From contig NZ_JABBAL010000006.1 in assembly GCF_018607995.1 (NCBI RefSeq), positions 90,366 to 154,365 of the forward strand: a DNA stretch of 64,000 nucleotides, given 5' to 3'. This document shows, in pieces, positions 63,200 through 64,000 of this stretch. The position numbers and the translations under genes are program-made. Positions within the stretch are counted from its first letter, which is position 1. Every line of letters begins with the position of its first letter. Below the pieces are notes generated by a model that was given only the letters and a program-made list of their open reading frames with translations, did no database searches and had not been told where the DNA came from. Source of the DNA: Planktotalea sp. (lineage in GTDB: Bacteria; Pseudomonadota; Alphaproteobacteria; Rhodobacterales; Rhodobacteraceae).

Positions 63200-64000
63200 T
63201 ACGCGTTGATGCACACCATCACCTTTGGGACTTAAGTGCGATTAAATACCCATGGCTCAACGCACAAGGGGTTGAGCGGTTTTTTGGCAATCCAACCCCG
63301 ATCCATCGCAATTATCTTTTGGATGAATTCAGCACGGTTGCGGCGGCACATGGGGTTGGTAAATCTGTGCATATTCAAGTTGGTGCAGCCGACGCGTGGG
63401 ACGCAGCCCAATGGGTGCAGAGCGTGGCGGATGTGGACCCGCAGTGGCCCATGGTGCAGGTGGTTTTTTGCGATCTAACAGCGCCTATTCTGGCCGCACA
63501 ATTGGATCAGTTCCAAACACTGTCTATTGTGCGCTGCGTGCGTCAGATCGTTGGTCGTGCCCCCGGCGAGGACGCGCAAACTGGAACAAACGAGTTGTTG
63601 CACTCATAGGCGTTTTTGAATGGTTTAAAGCTTGCGGGTGCGCGTGGCTTATCCTTTGATTTACAGATCATTCCCGAAATTATGCCGCAGATGGGAAAGA
63701 TCGCAGCGCAAGCAAGCGACACGAAAATCGCTCTTTGTCATGCAGGATCGCCGCATTATCGCAGTCGCGCAGGGCTTCGCGCGTATGCGCGTGCTCTAAA
63801 ACATCTGTCAGAGCTTGAAAATGTAACCTGCAAGCTCTCCAGTCTTGGGATGTTCGATCATGAATCGCGTGTGGACGCGATCAGACCCGTCATCGAGATC
63901 TGCTTGAATCAATTAGGAGCGGATCGTTGCATGTCCGGCTCTAATTTTCCTGTGGATATGCTTTATTCCGATTACACGAAACTTGCGCAAAGCTATTTCG
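63196..64000 (+). pseudogene. Amidohydrolase (TIM-barrel lactonase-like) with an in-frame TAG, cut by the window end
   Basis: Begins MIRVDAHHHLWDLSAIKYPW, with the H-x-H metal motif of the amidohydrolase-2 family (L-fuconolactonase / pyrone dicarboxylate hydrolase group). After RCVRQIVGRAPGEDAQTGTNELLHS a TAG stop (63607-63609) interrupts, and the same frame continues as conserved protein: GLKLAGARGLSFDLQIIPE, KIALCHAGSPHYRS, CKLSSLGMFDH and SGSNFPVD, the last being the family's G-S-N/D-F-P motif. One substitution thus truncates an otherwise well-preserved gene; it is possibly the youngest lesion of this block. The 3' end is outside the window. Confidence 0.85.

Noticed and set aside
1-64000. 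rRNA, tRNA, CRISPR arrays, prophage or complete insertion sequences
   Set aside because: I did not recognise any of these by eye; a tRNA or small RNA scan would be needed to exclude short ones.

Overview
The window looks like chromosome from a marine alphaproteobacterium of the Rhodobacteraceae (Roseobacter group). Evidence for this is a TRAP transporter operon, an NAD-linked molybdenum formate dehydrogenase operon with fhs and folD, a PdeM/ligase-associated helicase pair, an MttB-family methyltransferase locus, and roseobacter-style gene neighbourhoods (uvrC/pgsA/moaD/moaE, rsmE/ubiA). This placement rests on gene content and order; I had no database. I recognised no rRNA, tRNA, CRISPR array, integrase or complete insertion sequence.

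Layout. 0-5.8 kb: a GntR regulator (cut by the window edge) diverges from a dctPQM TRAP operon that runs on into a DUF336/GlcG-like protein, a beta-hydroxyacid dehydrogenase, an SDR and a cupin; this is an uptake-plus-catabolism unit for an unidentified organic acid. 6-11.1 kb: DNA-repair block with a DUF2805 protein, an unusual cryptochrome/photolyase ending in a sliding-clamp-like motif, a ligase-associated DEXH helicase and PdeM. 11.1-20.5 kb: a membrane-bound LytTR regulator, then the C1 operon fdhB-cupin-fdhF-fhs-folD (formate oxidation and formyl-/methenyl-/methylene-THF interconversion) and a MOSC protein. The cupin is frameshifted. 20.6-23.2 kb: ftsH and a CoA-binding protein.

23.4-38 kb is the most interesting intact region. 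It holds a branched-chain-type ABC importer with a fused LivH-LivM permease, a Rieske oxygenase, a divergent MarR regulator, and a tightly overlapping operon: molybdenum hydroxylase FAD and Fe-S/Mo subunits, a 6-hydroxynicotinate reductase-like protein, a UPF0280 protein and two tandem 'amino acid synthesis' (PF06684) paralogues. An enamidase-like amidohydrolase is divergent from the operon. Hydroxylase, ring reductase and enamidase match the reductive nicotinate route known from Eubacterium barkeri. I infer uptake and reductive ring opening of an N-heterocyclic carboxylate (nicotinate, trigonelline, homarine or similar), with C1 units possibly feeding the formate/THF operon.

38-56.3 kb is mainly housekeeping: MATE efflux, rsmE, ubiA, an OmpA-family protein, moaE-moaD-pgsA, a DEAD-box helicase, uvrC, a Ca2+/Na+ exchanger with a zinc-ribbon protein and an S49 peptidase, an ABC-2 exporter, a DMT permease and glpD.

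56.3-64 kb is a decaying catabolic block. A C-terminal scrap of a TRAP dctM, an mttB-family gene with a nonsense codon near its start plus a frameshift and another nonsense codon near its end, an NTF2/SnoaL-like gene with two frameshifts and a stop, and an amidohydrolase with an in-frame TAG lie among intact genes (GlxA-type AraC regulator, PfkB kinase, ThDP enzyme). Four broken genes in one neighbourhood suggest recent loss of a quaternary-amine pathway rather than random sequencing error.
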